Origin: Eubacteriaceae bacterium UBA7485
Lineage (GTDB): Bacteria > Bacillota > Clostridia > Eubacteriales > Eubacteriaceae
Direction: 5' to 3'
Assembly (NCBI GenBank): GCA_002478485.1
Contig: DLOL01000090.1
Location: 4,561 to 20,425 of the forward strand
DNA: 15,865 nucleotides
Each line of letters begins with the position of its first letter. Position 1 is the first letter of the stretch. The notes beneath the pieces are model-generated. The model was not told the DNA's origin and did not search any database. It saw nothing but the letters and a program-made list of their open reading frames with translations. Both the position numbers and the translations under genes were made by a program. Shown one piece after another: positions 1-5,961 of the stretch.

Positions 1-729
1 TCTCTTCCAAAGCCGGAAAAAAGTGGAAGAAAACCCGCACTGGTGATTATGGCCCATGAAGTTGGGCTTGACATGACATCGGGCGAGATCTACGCACGCG
101 CTTTAGCCGGGGCGGGAATCGCCTCCTATCTTTTTGATTTCAGAGGCGGCTATCCGGGCGAGAGGCATCTGCCTTTTTGTGAGATGTCGATTCAAACGGA
201 GAGAGAAGATCTGAACGGAATTATTGATGCTTTTTCAGAAGATGAGCGGTTTGATCAGGATTCTTTATTCTTATTGGGAAGAAGTCAGGGCGGTCTGGTC
301 GCTGCTATGTCGGCGGCCGAGCGGGAAGAAAAGGTGGCGGGTCTTGCCCTTTTTTATCCGGCTTTTGTCATGAAAGATTATTTTATGAAAGAATTCGGAA
401 GCCGGAACACACTTCCCGAGCGCTTCCCGCTTCTCGGCATGCAGGTGGGAGAAGCCTACCTCAAAGCCGCGCTTGAAGTGGACGTGGAGACGGTCCAGCG
501 TTCCTACCGGGGGGATGTGATAATCTTTCACGGATCCGAGGATCATCTGGTTCCGCTCTCCTATTCAGAGAAGGCGCTGGCTTGCTATAAGAATGCTAGG
601 CTTGTCACGGTTGACGGCGCGTGCCATGTTTTCACTCCCGAGCAGGCACAAAGAATTCTTCCGCTTCTTATATCTTTTTTTCATCATCTTCTAGAAGAGA
701 AGGACAAAACCAGAGTTTTGTCCAATTGA
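1..729 (+). CDS. alpha/beta hydrolase, 5'-truncated by window edge
   Basis: The frame is open to base 1, so the true start lies outside the window. The GTG at 43 is internal, because the preceding residues already form a typical first strand (PALVIMAHE). Numbering from 43, the fold landmarks are an oxyanion-type loop after that strand, DFRGG at about 32-36, the nucleophile elbow GRSQGG with Ser81, the acid in HGSEDHLVP (Asp167) and the His in GACHVF (His195). The triad is therefore complete. The layout resembles cinnamoyl/feruloyl esterase-like serine hydrolases and dienelactone hydrolase-like esterases, probably cytosolic. The substrate cannot be told from sequence. The last nine codons form a perfect inverted repeat, and the stop codon overlaps the metK -35 box, so the two genes are packed tightly. 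Fold is confident; exact activity is not. Confidence 0.85.
   Translation, partial: SLPKPEKSGRKPALVIMAHEVGLDMTSGEIYARALAGAGIASYLFDFRGGYPGERHLPFCEMSIQTEREDLNGIIDAFSEDERFDQDSLFLLGRSQGGLVAAMSAAEREEKVAGLALFYPAFVMKDYFMKEFGSRNTLPERFPLLGMQVGEAYLKAALEVDVETVQRSYRGDVIIFHGSEDHLVPLSYSEKALACYKNARLVTVDGACHVFTPEQAQRILPLLISFFHHLLEEKDKTRVLSN
702..723. repeat. perfect 9-bp inverted repeat at the 3' end of the hydrolase gene
   Basis: GGACAAAAC (702-710) and GTTTTGTCC (715-723) are exact reverse complements separated by CAGA. It lies inside the last codons of the hydrolase and ends 3 bp before the metK -35 box. No T-run follows, so it is not a standard intrinsic terminator. It could be a mRNA 3' stem-loop or a protein-binding operator. 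Confidence 0.7.
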
Positions 730-754
730 CACCTATCTGGCATCAAGATAGGAT
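726..754 (+). promoter_or_regulatory. sigma-A type promoter for metK
   Basis: A consensus -35 TTGACA (726-731) is followed after 17 bp by TAGGAT (749-754), a 4/6 match to TATAAT. The -35 overlaps the hydrolase stop codon. A start near 761 would place the whole SAM-I aptamer at the 5' end of the transcript, as expected. Confidence 0.7.
732..752. repeat. perfect 7-bp inverted repeat inside the metK promoter
   Basis: CCTATCT (732-738) and AGATAGG (746-752) flank a 7-nt centre, GGCATCA. The repeat fills the spacer between -35 and -10 and covers half of the -10, a classic repressor-site position. Its arms resemble the riboswitch P1 strands (CCTATCA and TGATAGG), so in read-through RNA they could also compete with P1. 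Confidence 0.6.
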
Positions 755-768
755 ATAAAAAAATAAAG

Positions 769-871
769 CCTATCAAGAGCGACGGAGGGAACGGGCCCAA
801 TGAAGTCCGGCAACCAGACAAAAGTCAAGGTGCCAAAACCCGCAGGTGAGCTGAATGATAGGGATGAGAGT
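769..871 (+). ncRNA. SAM-I (S-box) riboswitch aptamer
   Basis: The S-box core is recognisable in order: P1 5' strand CCTATCA with AAGAG (769-779), GGAGGGA and GGCCC with ATGAA, the CCGGCAACC block, the AAGGTGCCAAA block, CCGCAG, then the P1 3' strand TGATAGG (856-862) and GATGAGAG. P1 pairs over 7 bp. With SAM bound, P1 is stabilised and the downstream terminator forms, shutting off metK, whose product makes SAM. Confidence 0.95.
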
Positions 872-897
872 CCCGTCGATTATGCGACGGGTTTTTT
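872..897 (+). terminator. riboswitch-controlled intrinsic terminator
   Basis: CCCGTCG (872-878) pairs with CGACGGG (885-891) around ATTATG and is followed by six T's. It is the expression platform of the SAM-I riboswitch. The alternative stem GGGA (861-864) with TCCC (871-874) uses both P1 and terminator bases, so it can serve as part of an antiterminator. Confidence 0.92.
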
Positions 898-915
898 AAT
901 TTAAAGGAGTATGCG

Positions 916-2106
916 TTGAAAAGATTATTTACCTCTGAAAGTGTGACAGAAGGTCATCCAGATAAAATCTGCGACCAGATCTCAGATGCGGTGCTGGACG
1001 CGATTTATGAAAAAGACCCGAACGGACGCGTGGCATGCGAAACTTCCGTATCTACAGGACTTGTTCTGATTGCGGGAGAAATCAGCACCGACTGCTATGT
1101 GGACATTCCCAAGATCGCAAGAGACACCATCAAGGAAATCGGATACGACCGGGCCAAATTCGGCTTTGATTCTGAAACCTGCGCGGTTCTCACCGCGATC
1201 AACGAGCAAAGCCCCGATATCGCTCAGGGCGTCAACGAAGCGCTTGAAGCCAGAGAGGGCGACATGGAAGATGACCTGTCCACCGGCGCGGGAGACCAGG
1301 GGATGATGTTCGGTTATGCGACAAACGAAACTAAGGAATTCATGCCGCTGCCGATTTATCTTGCTCATAAGCTGACCAAGAGACTGGCTGATGTCAGAAA
1401 AGACGGGACGCTTGACTATTTGAGACCGGACGGAAAGTCCCAGGTAACAGTTGAATATGAGGATGACAAGCCGGTTGAAGTAGAAACCGTGGTTATTTCC
1501 ACCCAGCATTCGGAAGACGTGGAACATGACCAGATTGAAAAGGACATGATCGAATATGTCATCAAGCCGGTTCTTGAAGAAGCGGGATTTTGGAATGACA
1601 AGATGAAGATCTTTGTCAACCCGACCGGAAGGTTTGTGGTCGGCGGACCGATGGGAGATGCGGGACTGACCGGCAGAAAGATCATTGTCGACACCTACGG
1701 CGGAATGGGACGCCACGGCGGAGGTGCTTTCTCAGGAAAGGACCCGACAAAAGTAGACCGTTCGGCAGCCTATGCAGCCCGTCACGTGGCGAAGAACCTG
1801 ATAGCGGCCGGACTTGCGGATAAAGCTGAAGTGCAGCTGGCTTATGCTATTGGGGTGGCAAAACCTGTCTCTATCAACGTTAACACTTTTGGAACGGGAA
1901 AACTTCCTGAAGAAGAGCTGGTTGAAATTGTGGAAGAAAATTTCGATCTGCGACCGGCAGCGATTATTAAAAATCTCGATTTAAGACGTCCAATTTACAA
2001 ACAGACCGCCGCATATGGTCATTTTGGACGGGATGATCTCGATCTTCCATGGGAAAAACTTGATAAAGTCGAAGAAATCAAGGCCAGTGCTGCGAAAAGA
2101 GCATAA
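916..2106 (+). CDS. metK: S-adenosylmethionine synthetase (methionine adenosyltransferase)
   Basis: MetK makes S-adenosylmethionine from ATP and L-methionine, releasing phosphate and pyrophosphate, in the cytosol as a tetramer. The 396-aa protein has the usual family length. Visible motifs are GHPDK (13-17) in the N-terminal ATP/Mg site, the signature GAGDQG (124-129), and the glycine-rich P-loop-like GGGAFSGKD (268-276) followed by KVDRSAAY. The start is TTG at 916, set by AAAGGAG at 903-909 with 6-nt spacing. The ATG at 911 is out of frame and closes after two codons. Expression is under the SAM-I riboswitch directly upstream, giving product feedback. No terminator was found after the gene, and the next promoter lies about 50 bp downstream. 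Confidence 0.98.
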   Translation: MKRLFTSESVTEGHPDKICDQISDAVLDAIYEKDPNGRVACETSVSTGLVLIAGEISTDCYVDIPKIARDTIKEIGYDRAKFGFDSETCAVLTAINEQSPDIAQGVNEALEAREGDMEDDLSTGAGDQGMMFGYATNETKEFMPLPIYLAHKLTKRLADVRKDGTLDYLRPDGKSQVTVEYEDDKPVEVETVVISTQHSEDVEHDQIEKDMIEYVIKPVLEEAGFWNDKMKIFVNPTGRFVVGGPMGDAGLTGRKIIVDTYGGMGRHGGGAFSGKDPTKVDRSAAYAARHVAKNLIAAGLADKAEVQLAYAIGVAKPVSINVNTFGTGKLPEEELVEIVEENFDLRPAAIIKNLDLRRPIYKQTAAYGHFGRDDLDLPWEKLDKVEEIKASAAKRA

Positions 2107-2153
2107 TAATTCTTGGTTTTCCTTCTAAAGTCTATAATTTTTGGTCAGGAAGT

Positions 2154-2162
2154 TGGTATAAT
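2154..2162 (+). promoter_or_regulatory. extended -10 promoter for the 62-aa small gene
   Basis: TGG followed by a perfect TATAAT (2157-2162) forms an extended -10 element. The -35 region has no good match. Another TATAAT sits at 2133-2138, possibly a second start. A transcript starting near 2169 would have a leader of about 45 nt. Confidence 0.6.
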
Positions 2163-2213
2163 ACATATATATATCGATGGATGAAGACCAGATTTACTGG
2201 CTAGAGGAAAAAG

Positions 2214-2402
2214 ATGAGTTGGAAAGGGATCACGATAAAGACGGTTCAGCGCAGCCATATGGAAAATATCGTATGCCGGCATGAGAACAAGATCCGTGAC
2301 AAAAGTCGCATTTATCAGATTCGCGAGAGTCTGAAGCGGGGGGAGTCTCTGGATTCTGTTGTCACGATATCAGACGATGATCGCGCTGATTTAATGGATT
2401 AA
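2214..2402 (+). CDS. small protein of unknown function, 62 aa
   Basis: I do not recognise this protein. The ATG at 2214 is preceded by AGAGGA (2203-2208) at suitable spacing. The first two thirds are basic and polar (many Lys/Arg, IRDKSRIYQIRESLKR) and probably helical; the end is acidic (ISDDDRADLMD). There is one Cys and no signal peptide or membrane segment. It has its own extended -10 promoter upstream and a strong terminator 22 bp downstream, so it looks like a complete single-gene transcription unit between metK and ftsE. A 35-codon ORF at 2177-2284 overlaps it in another frame but has no ribosome binding site. The protein call rests on context (RBS, promoter, terminator), not on homology. 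The transcript might instead act as a small RNA. Confidence 0.5.
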   Translation: MSWKGITIKTVQRSHMENIVCRHENKIRDKSRIYQIRESLKRGESLDSVVTISDDDRADLMD

Positions 2403-2423
2403 ATGAGAATATGATTTGTGTGT

Positions 2424-2449
2424 AACCGGTCGAAAGACCGGTTTTTTGT
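2424..2449 (+). terminator. intrinsic terminator of the 62-aa gene
   Basis: AACCGGTC (2424-2431) pairs with GACCGGTT (2436-2443) across a GAAA tetraloop. The T-run at 2442-2447 immediately follows. Confidence 0.92.
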
Positions 2450-2474
2450 TTTCTTTGAGATTGAATTGTACAAT
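2446..2474 (+). promoter_or_regulatory. probable ftsEX promoter
   Basis: TTGTTT (2446-2451), 17 bp, then TACAAT (2469-2474, 5/6). The -35 overlaps the T-run of the preceding terminator. The -35 is weak, so this is a moderate call. Confidence 0.4.
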
Positions 2475-2483
2475 AAATAGAGT

Positions 2484-2591
2484 ATGTGCAAAACGCGGAG
2501 AAGAAAGTTCATGTCAACGGGCAAGATTGGGTATTTTCTTCAGAGAAAGCGGGAAAGGAGATGGAGAACCATGTTCTCCAGACAAACATGA
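2484..2591 (+). CDS. possible short upstream ORF overlapping the ftsE start
   Basis: A 35-codon frame begins at ATG 2484, with internal ATGs at 2511 (preceded by GGAGAAGAAAG) and 2571 (preceded by AAAGGAG at 2554-2560, 10-nt spacing). It ends TGA at 2589-2591, giving the four-base ATGA overlap with the ftsE ATG at 2588. The peptide is strongly Arg/Lys rich (QRKRERRWR). Any of the three starts would deliver ribosomes to ftsE by termination-reinitiation. This matters because ftsE ATG 2588 has no ribosome binding site of its own. It is unproven that the peptide itself has a function. Confidence 0.35.
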   Translation: MCKTRRRKFMSTGKIGYFLQRKRERRWRTMFSRQT

Positions 2592-3280
2592 TAGAATTTT
2601 CCAATGTCAGCAAAACTTATGATAAGAACAACGTTGACGCGCTGAGCGATGTCAATTTGTTTATCGATAAAGGTGAGTTCGTCTTTTTAGTCGGAAGAAG
2701 CGGTGCGGGAAAATCGACATTTATCAAGCTTCTGCAGAAAGAACTTGAACCGTCCGCAGGCTCAGTCAAGATTCGAGACTATGATCTGAGCAAGGTTTCG
2801 AAAAAGGAAGTTCCCTATCTGAGAAGAAAGATCGGAGTCGTATTCCAGGATTTCAGACTGCTTGAAAACAAGACGGTATATGAAAATGTCGCGTATGCGA
2901 TGGAAATTATCGGACGGCCGGAATCCAAGATCAGAAAAAAAGTGCCTCTTGCGCTTGAAATGGTAGGCCTTTCGGACAAGGCGGACCGTTATCCGAACGA
3001 ACTTTCAGGCGGCGAACAGCAGCGTGTCGCCATTGCGCGGGCGATTATCAATAATCCGAGCATTTTGATTTGTGATGAACCGACAGGAAACCTCGACCCG
3101 GAAACGAGTACTGAAATCATGAAGCTTCTTGAGATCATCAACAAGCATGGGACAACCGTCGTTGTGGTCACGCATGACGCCGGAATGGTCGATCGGTTGC
3201 AGAAACGCGTCATTGTGCTTGAAAACGGAAAGCTAGTGTCAGACAGCATGGGAGGGAAGTACAAAGATGTCGTCTCATGA
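2588..3280 (+). CDS. ftsE: cell division ATP-binding protein FtsE
   Basis: FtsE is the cytosolic ABC ATPase that pairs with FtsX at the septum and drives activation of peptidoglycan hydrolases. From ATG 2588 the protein is 230 aa, the family length, beginning MIEFSNVSKTY. It carries Walker A GRSGAGKS (36-43), a Q-loop (VFQDFRLL), the signature LSGGEQQ (139-145), Walker B ILICDEPT (Asp163, Glu164), a D-loop (GNLDP) and the switch His in VVVTHD, so it should be active. The start is ambiguous. In-frame GTG 2486 and ATG 2561 would add 34 or 9 residues not typical of FtsE, and ATG 2561 abuts the AAGGAG with no spacer. The gene overlaps ftsX by 14 nt. Confidence 0.95.
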   Translation: MIEFSNVSKTYDKNNVDALSDVNLFIDKGEFVFLVGRSGAGKSTFIKLLQKELEPSAGSVKIRDYDLSKVSKKEVPYLRRKIGVVFQDFRLLENKTVYENVAYAMEIIGRPESKIRKKVPLALEMVGLSDKADRYPNELSGGEQQRVAIARAIINNPSILICDEPTGNLDPETSTEIMKLLEIINKHGTTVVVVTHDAGMVDRLQKRVIVLENGKLVSDSMGGKYKDVVS

Positions 3281-4184
3281 GAAACCAAATTATCTGCCTA
3301 GCATTTTTCGAGAAGCTTTCCAGTCTTTCGACAGAAACAGACTGATGACCGTTGCGGCGGCTGTTTCGATCGTCGCTGCCCTGATTATACTGGGGATTTT
3401 TGTTTTACTCTCGAACAATATTCAGTTAGCCACGCAGAACGCGGAGAGCAATCTTGAGATCAAAGTGTTCTTAAAAGAAGATGTCACGCAGGAACAGAAA
3501 GATCAGATTTATCAGAAATTATCTGCTGATTCGAATATCAGCACCATCCGCTATGAATCCAAAGCGGAAGCGCTTGACAATTTCTCAAACCAGATCCAGG
3601 ATTATTCGCAGCTGATGGGCGCTTACACGGGAGATAACAATCCGCTTCCTGAATCCTATGTGCTCACAGTAAACAGTGGAGATAACATTCAGGATGTGGT
3701 GTCGCTTGCGAACTCTTTGCAGGATAACGGTGTTGAATATGTCAAATACGGGGAAAATTACGTAAATTCACTGTTGCGTTTCAACAAGTTTATCAATATC
3801 ATCTCGATTACAATTCTAGTGGTCATGTCAGTGATTGCACTGTTCTTGATTTATAACACGATCCGTCTAACGGTTGTAAACAGAAGCCGTGAAATTCAGA
3901 TCATGAAATATGTCGGAGCGACAAACTTCTATATCCAGGCTCCGTTTATTCTTCAGGGGGTTTTGCTCGGGTGCATCTCCGCTCTGATCGCCGTTCTCTT
4001 TATTCGAGGTGCGTACCTTTACGCGTTGGGAATGGTGAATGGATCCGTGCTTCTTTCCGTGAGTGAAAATTTTGTCTCGCCAAATACGGTTTTTGTCGAA
4101 CTTGCCGCCATCTTCCTGGTTTACGGGCTAGTCGTCGGCGCGGTCGGATCGTATATTGCGACGAGAAGATTTTTGGATGTTTAA
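3267..4184 (+). CDS. ftsX: cell division protein FtsX
   Basis: FtsX is the membrane partner of FtsE, passing ATP hydrolysis to an extracellular hydrolase (CwlO or PcsB in characterised Gram-positives). The 305-aa protein shows the four-helix FtsX plan: TM1 about 27-49, a large extracytoplasmic loop of roughly 120 residues, TM2 about 176-198, TM3 about 224-247 and TM4 about 272-296. The NRSREIQIMKYVGAT stretch after TM2 is the typical coupling region that contacts FtsE. Translation begins inside ftsE, whose last codons it overlaps by 14 nt, with GGGAGGGA upstream as the ribosome binding site. A terminator follows at 4207. Confidence 0.96.
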   Translation: MSSHEKPNYLPSIFREAFQSFDRNRLMTVAAAVSIVAALIILGIFVLLSNNIQLATQNAESNLEIKVFLKEDVTQEQKDQIYQKLSADSNISTIRYESKAEALDNFSNQIQDYSQLMGAYTGDNNPLPESYVLTVNSGDNIQDVVSLANSLQDNGVEYVKYGENYVNSLLRFNKFINIISITILVVMSVIALFLIYNTIRLTVVNRSREIQIMKYVGATNFYIQAPFILQGVLLGCISALIAVLFIRGAYLYALGMVNGSVLLSVSENFVSPNTVFVELAAIFLVYGLVVGAVGSYIATRRFLDV

Positions 4185-4206
4185 TAGAATTTTTCGATTT
4201 TACCTT

Positions 4207-4240
4207 GACTCAGGATTCGCTTCGGATTCTGGGTCTTTTT
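4207..4240 (+). terminator. intrinsic terminator after ftsX
   Basis: A 12-bp stem, arms 4207-4218 and 4224-4235 with three G-T wobbles and a GCTTC loop, is followed by TTTTT (4236-4240). Confidence 0.85.
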
Positions 4241-4434
4241 GCATTTGGCTTTCTTCTTTTTTGAATCAAAGAAAACGTGGGATTGGGACGCTAACTGTCA
4301 CGATAATAATTAAATCCTATATAAAATAAGAAAAAAACGAAAAAAAGATATGCAAAAATAAGTCAACTTATATATCACGAAGCAAAAAAGTATAACTTTC
4401 AGATAGATTTAAAGTAGAAATCTTTTATAGCACG
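4241..4434. other. AT-rich intergenic stretch with A-tracts and a palindrome
   Basis: This is most of a 369-bp gap between ftsX and the next small gene; I see no convincing gene on either strand. It holds A-tracts at 4331-4337, 4340-4346, 4354-4358 and 4384-4389, partly phased, which may bend the DNA. It also holds a 14-bp palindrome, ATAAGT-CA-ACTTAT (4358-4371). Weak promoter candidates are TTGGGA (4283-4288) with AATAAT (4305-4310), and TATAAC (4391-4396). Confidence 0.5.
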
Positions 4435-4443
4435 TGTTAAAAT
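4435..4443 (+). promoter_or_regulatory. extended -10 promoter for the 64-aa small gene
   Basis: TGT followed by TAAAAT (4438-4443), 5/6 to consensus, forms an extended -10; the -35 region is poor. A start near 4450 places a stem-loop at the very 5' end of the RNA. Confidence 0.45.
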
Positions 4444-4452
4444 AATTGTGTA

Positions 4453-4533
4453 GAACGGTTACATAGAACTGTTCAGGTAATTTATTTAGGAAGAGGGAAC
4501 GGATAAGCTGATTCATGGGGGATAGGATCGGCT
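4453..4533 (+). promoter_or_regulatory. two stem-loops in the leader of the 64-aa gene
   Basis: Stem 1 pairs GAACGGTT (4453-4460) with AACTGTTC (4467-4474), 8 bp with one G-U. Stem 2 pairs AGCTGAT (4506-4512) with ATCGGCT (4527-4533), 7 bp with one G-U. Part of the stem 2 loop, GATAGGA (4521-4527), is repeated exactly at 4538-4544 where it includes the ribosome binding site. The structures were folded by eye only. Confidence 0.4.
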
Positions 4534-4553
4534 GAACGATAGGAGTAAAGAGT

Positions 4554-4748
4554 ATGGAAGTTACGAACATCGACTCAAGAGTGATCAATGGCGTGCGAAT
4601 CTTCCGGGCTTGCGTTTGGAATAAGAATACACATACTGGCAAGAATTTGTACGCTTCGACGAAGCAGGGACTTCACGCTAAAGTCGCCAACCTTTTAAAA
4701 GCAGAAGAAATTGGCAATACTTGTTCAACACGTTATGGGCTCGGTTAA
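4554..4748 (+). CDS. small protein of unknown function, 64 aa
   Basis: The start ATG 4554 is well placed behind AGGAG (4541-4545, 8-nt spacing). The protein is basic, with two Cys (positions 20 and 57) and no membrane segment. The middle (FRACVWNKNTHTGKNLYAS, then an Ala/Leu-rich helix) loosely recalls the strand-strand-helix arm-type DNA-binding fold seen at the N-terminus of tyrosine recombinases. That is a weak pattern impression, not an identification. It has its own upstream -10, a leader of about 105 nt with two predicted stems, and a terminator whose 5' arm is formed by its last codons with the TAA in the loop. It is therefore an independent unit between ftsX and pyrH. It could also be a regulatory RNA. 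Confidence 0.5.
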   Translation: MEVTNIDSRVINGVRIFRACVWNKNTHTGKNLYASTKQGLHAKVANLLKAEEIGNTCSTRYGLG

Positions 4749-4763
4749 ACACCGAGCTTTTTT
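4739..4763 (+). terminator. intrinsic terminator overlapping the end of the 64-aa gene
   Basis: GCTCGGT (4739-4745) pairs with ACCGAGC (4751-4757), followed by six T's. The loop starts with the gene's stop codon TAA (4746-4748). Confidence 0.92.
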
Positions 4764-4837
4764 CATTTTGCTTTAAGTCCGTAGCCAAATATATCCTAAA
4801 AATGTTATTTAAAACTTACCTCTTCAAAATTTTTGCA

Positions 4838-4857
4838 TGTCCCGCCGGAGCGGGGCA
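4838..4857 (+). repeat. GC-rich stem-loop before the 87-aa gene
   Basis: TGTCCCGC (4838-4845) pairs with GCGGGGCA (4850-4857) around CGGA: 8 bp with one G-U, isolated in AT-rich sequence. No T-run follows, so it is not a terminator. It lies 26 nt before the ribosome binding site of the next ORF. A weak promoter (TTGCTT 4768-4773, TATATC 4790-4795) lies upstream. Confidence 0.5.
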
Positions 4858-4896
4858 AAAGAGAACCGCCTTTACCATTGAGAAAGGAAGCTCTCC

Positions 4897-5160
4897 ATGT
4901 ACGAAGATTACAGGAAGTTGATTGGGAGAGACAAGCGACTCCCCAATCTCGATACGGAAGAAGACTGGAAACTGTTTATCCGGTCTGTAGACCAATCCAT
5001 CTCTAATCAGATGGATGCGGTGAGAAAAGCGCGGAAGAGACAATTATCACGCCCTGATAAGGCGCAGCAAACTTTTATCTATATGCTCACGCTCCAGCTT
5101 TGCGAGATGGTCCGTTTCCGGAGGCAGCTCGCTTACCGGCAAGAATACCGCCGGGATTGA
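4897..5160 (+). CDS. small hypothetical protein, 87 aa
   Basis: I do not recognise a family. ATG 4897 follows AAGGAAG (4884-4890) at 6-nt spacing. The protein is soluble, highly charged and probably all-helical. An acidic, Trp-containing segment (DTEEDWKLFIRSVDQS, about 20-35) is followed by a basic stretch (RKARKRQLSRPDKAQQ) and a C-terminal helix rich in Arg, Met and aromatics. There is no signal peptide or clear membrane segment. The stop is 15 bp before the -35 of the strong pyrH promoter, so it is transcribed separately from, or reads into, pyrH. Good start context and an uninterrupted frame support a real gene. Confidence 0.65.
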   Translation: MYEDYRKLIGRDKRLPNLDTEEDWKLFIRSVDQSISNQMDAVRKARKRQLSRPDKAQQTFIYMLTLQLCEMVRFRRQLAYRQEYRRD

Positions 5161-5175
5161 GGTCTTCCTCCTGCC

Positions 5176-5204
5176 TTTACATCAAAACTTGCGCTGTGTA
5201 TAAT
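5176..5204 (+). promoter_or_regulatory. strong sigma-A promoter for pyrH-frr
   Basis: TTTACA (5176-5181, 5/6), 17 bp, then perfect TATAAT (5199-5204). The predicted start near 5211 leaves a short leader of about 17 nt carrying AGGAGG. Confidence 0.85.
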
Positions 5205-5227
5205 AAATTAGATAACAGGAGGACATC

Positions 5228-5938
5228 ATGCAGCCGAAATATCATAGAGTGCTCATCAAGCTCAGCGGCGAAGCCCTGGCTGGAGATGAGGGATTTGGAA
5301 TCAATCCGACAGTCGTTAAATCGATTTGCAAGGAAGTCAAAAAAATCTGGATGCAGGGCGTCGAAATTGCGATTGTCGTAGGCGGAGGAAACTTCTGGAG
5401 AGGGCGCTTTGCAGAAGATATGGATAAAAGCTCAGCTGACTATATGGGCATGCTTGCGACAGTGATTAATGCCATGGCGCTTCAGGATGTGATGGAACGC
5501 ATGGACATGCCGACCCGAGTTCAGTCGGCTATAGACATGAAGACCATTTGCGAGCCTTATATCAAGAGAAAGGCCATTCGCCATCTCGAAAAAGGCAGAG
5601 TGGTTATCTTTGCAGCGGGAACGGGAAATCCGTTCTTCACGACTGACACAGCGGCTGCTCTCAGAGCGGTTGAAATCGGCGCGGATATCATTCTCCTGGC
5701 TAAGAACGTAGACGCCGTTTATTCAGACGACCCGTTGATCAACCCGCAGGCCACACGCTATGAAAGACTCACTTATAGCGAAGTGATTGAGAAAAACCTG
5801 CAGGTTATGGATTTGACTGCCATCACCTTATGCAAGGAAAATAAAATGCCAATTCAGGTCTTCGGCCTGGCAAACCCGGAAAATCTTGTTCATGCGGTTG
5901 ATGGAGAAAAAATCGGTACGATTATTCAAGGATCCTAA
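5228..5938 (+). CDS. pyrH: UMP kinase (uridylate kinase)
   Basis: PyrH phosphorylates UMP to UDP with ATP, the step that commits new pyrimidine nucleotides to RNA, DNA and cell wall precursor synthesis. At 236 aa it has the usual bacterial length (amino acid kinase fold, hexameric in known cases). Motifs are KLSGEAL (11-17), GGGNFWRG (52-59), the nucleotide-site loop [11 protein letters not shown] (131-141), and [14 protein letters not shown], which holds the DGVY-like region with Asn replacing Gly after Lys. The ribosome binding site AGGAGG ends 6 nt before ATG 5228. It is the first gene of a pyrH-frr pair with a 23-nt gap. Confidence 0.97.
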   Translation: MQPKYHRVLIKLSGEALAGDEGFGINPTVVKSICKEVKKIWMQGVEIAIVVGGGNFWRGRFAEDMDKSSADYMGMLATVINAMALQDVMERMDMPTRVQSAIDMKTICEPYIKRKAIRHLEKGRVVIFAAGTGNPFFTTDTAAALRAVEIGADIILLAKNVDAVYSDDPLINPQATRYERLTYSEVIEKNLQVMDLTAITLCKENKMPIQVFGLANPENLVHAVDGEKIGTIIQGS

Positions 5939-5961
5939 ATATAGACGAAACGGAAAGAAAT

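Noticed and set aside
702..723. Terminator for the hydrolase gene
   Set aside because: The stem is perfect but AT-rich and has no following T-run, so it was kept only as an inverted repeat.
911..919. ATG-CGT-TGA mini-ORF just before metK, its stop overlapping the TTG start
   Set aside because: The ATG is 1 nt from the AGGAG, too close to initiate, and the TTG at 916 is correctly spaced and matches MetK homology.
982..1716. Long minus-strand frame opposite metK
   Set aside because: It is a shadow of a strongly conserved gene, with no ribosome binding site or recognisable motif.
2177..2284. 35-codon acidic ORF overlapping the 62-aa small gene
   Set aside because: It has no ribosome binding site, sits within about 10 nt of the predicted transcription start, and is shorter than the frame with a good site.
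4409..4642. 77-codon minus-strand frame with hydrophobic stretches opposite the 64-aa gene
   Set aside because: There is no promoter or ribosome binding site on that strand, and the plus strand carries promoter, site and terminator.
4838..4857. Intrinsic terminator
   Set aside because: The hairpin is followed by A-rich sequence, not T's, and the minus strand also lacks a suitable T-run after the stem.
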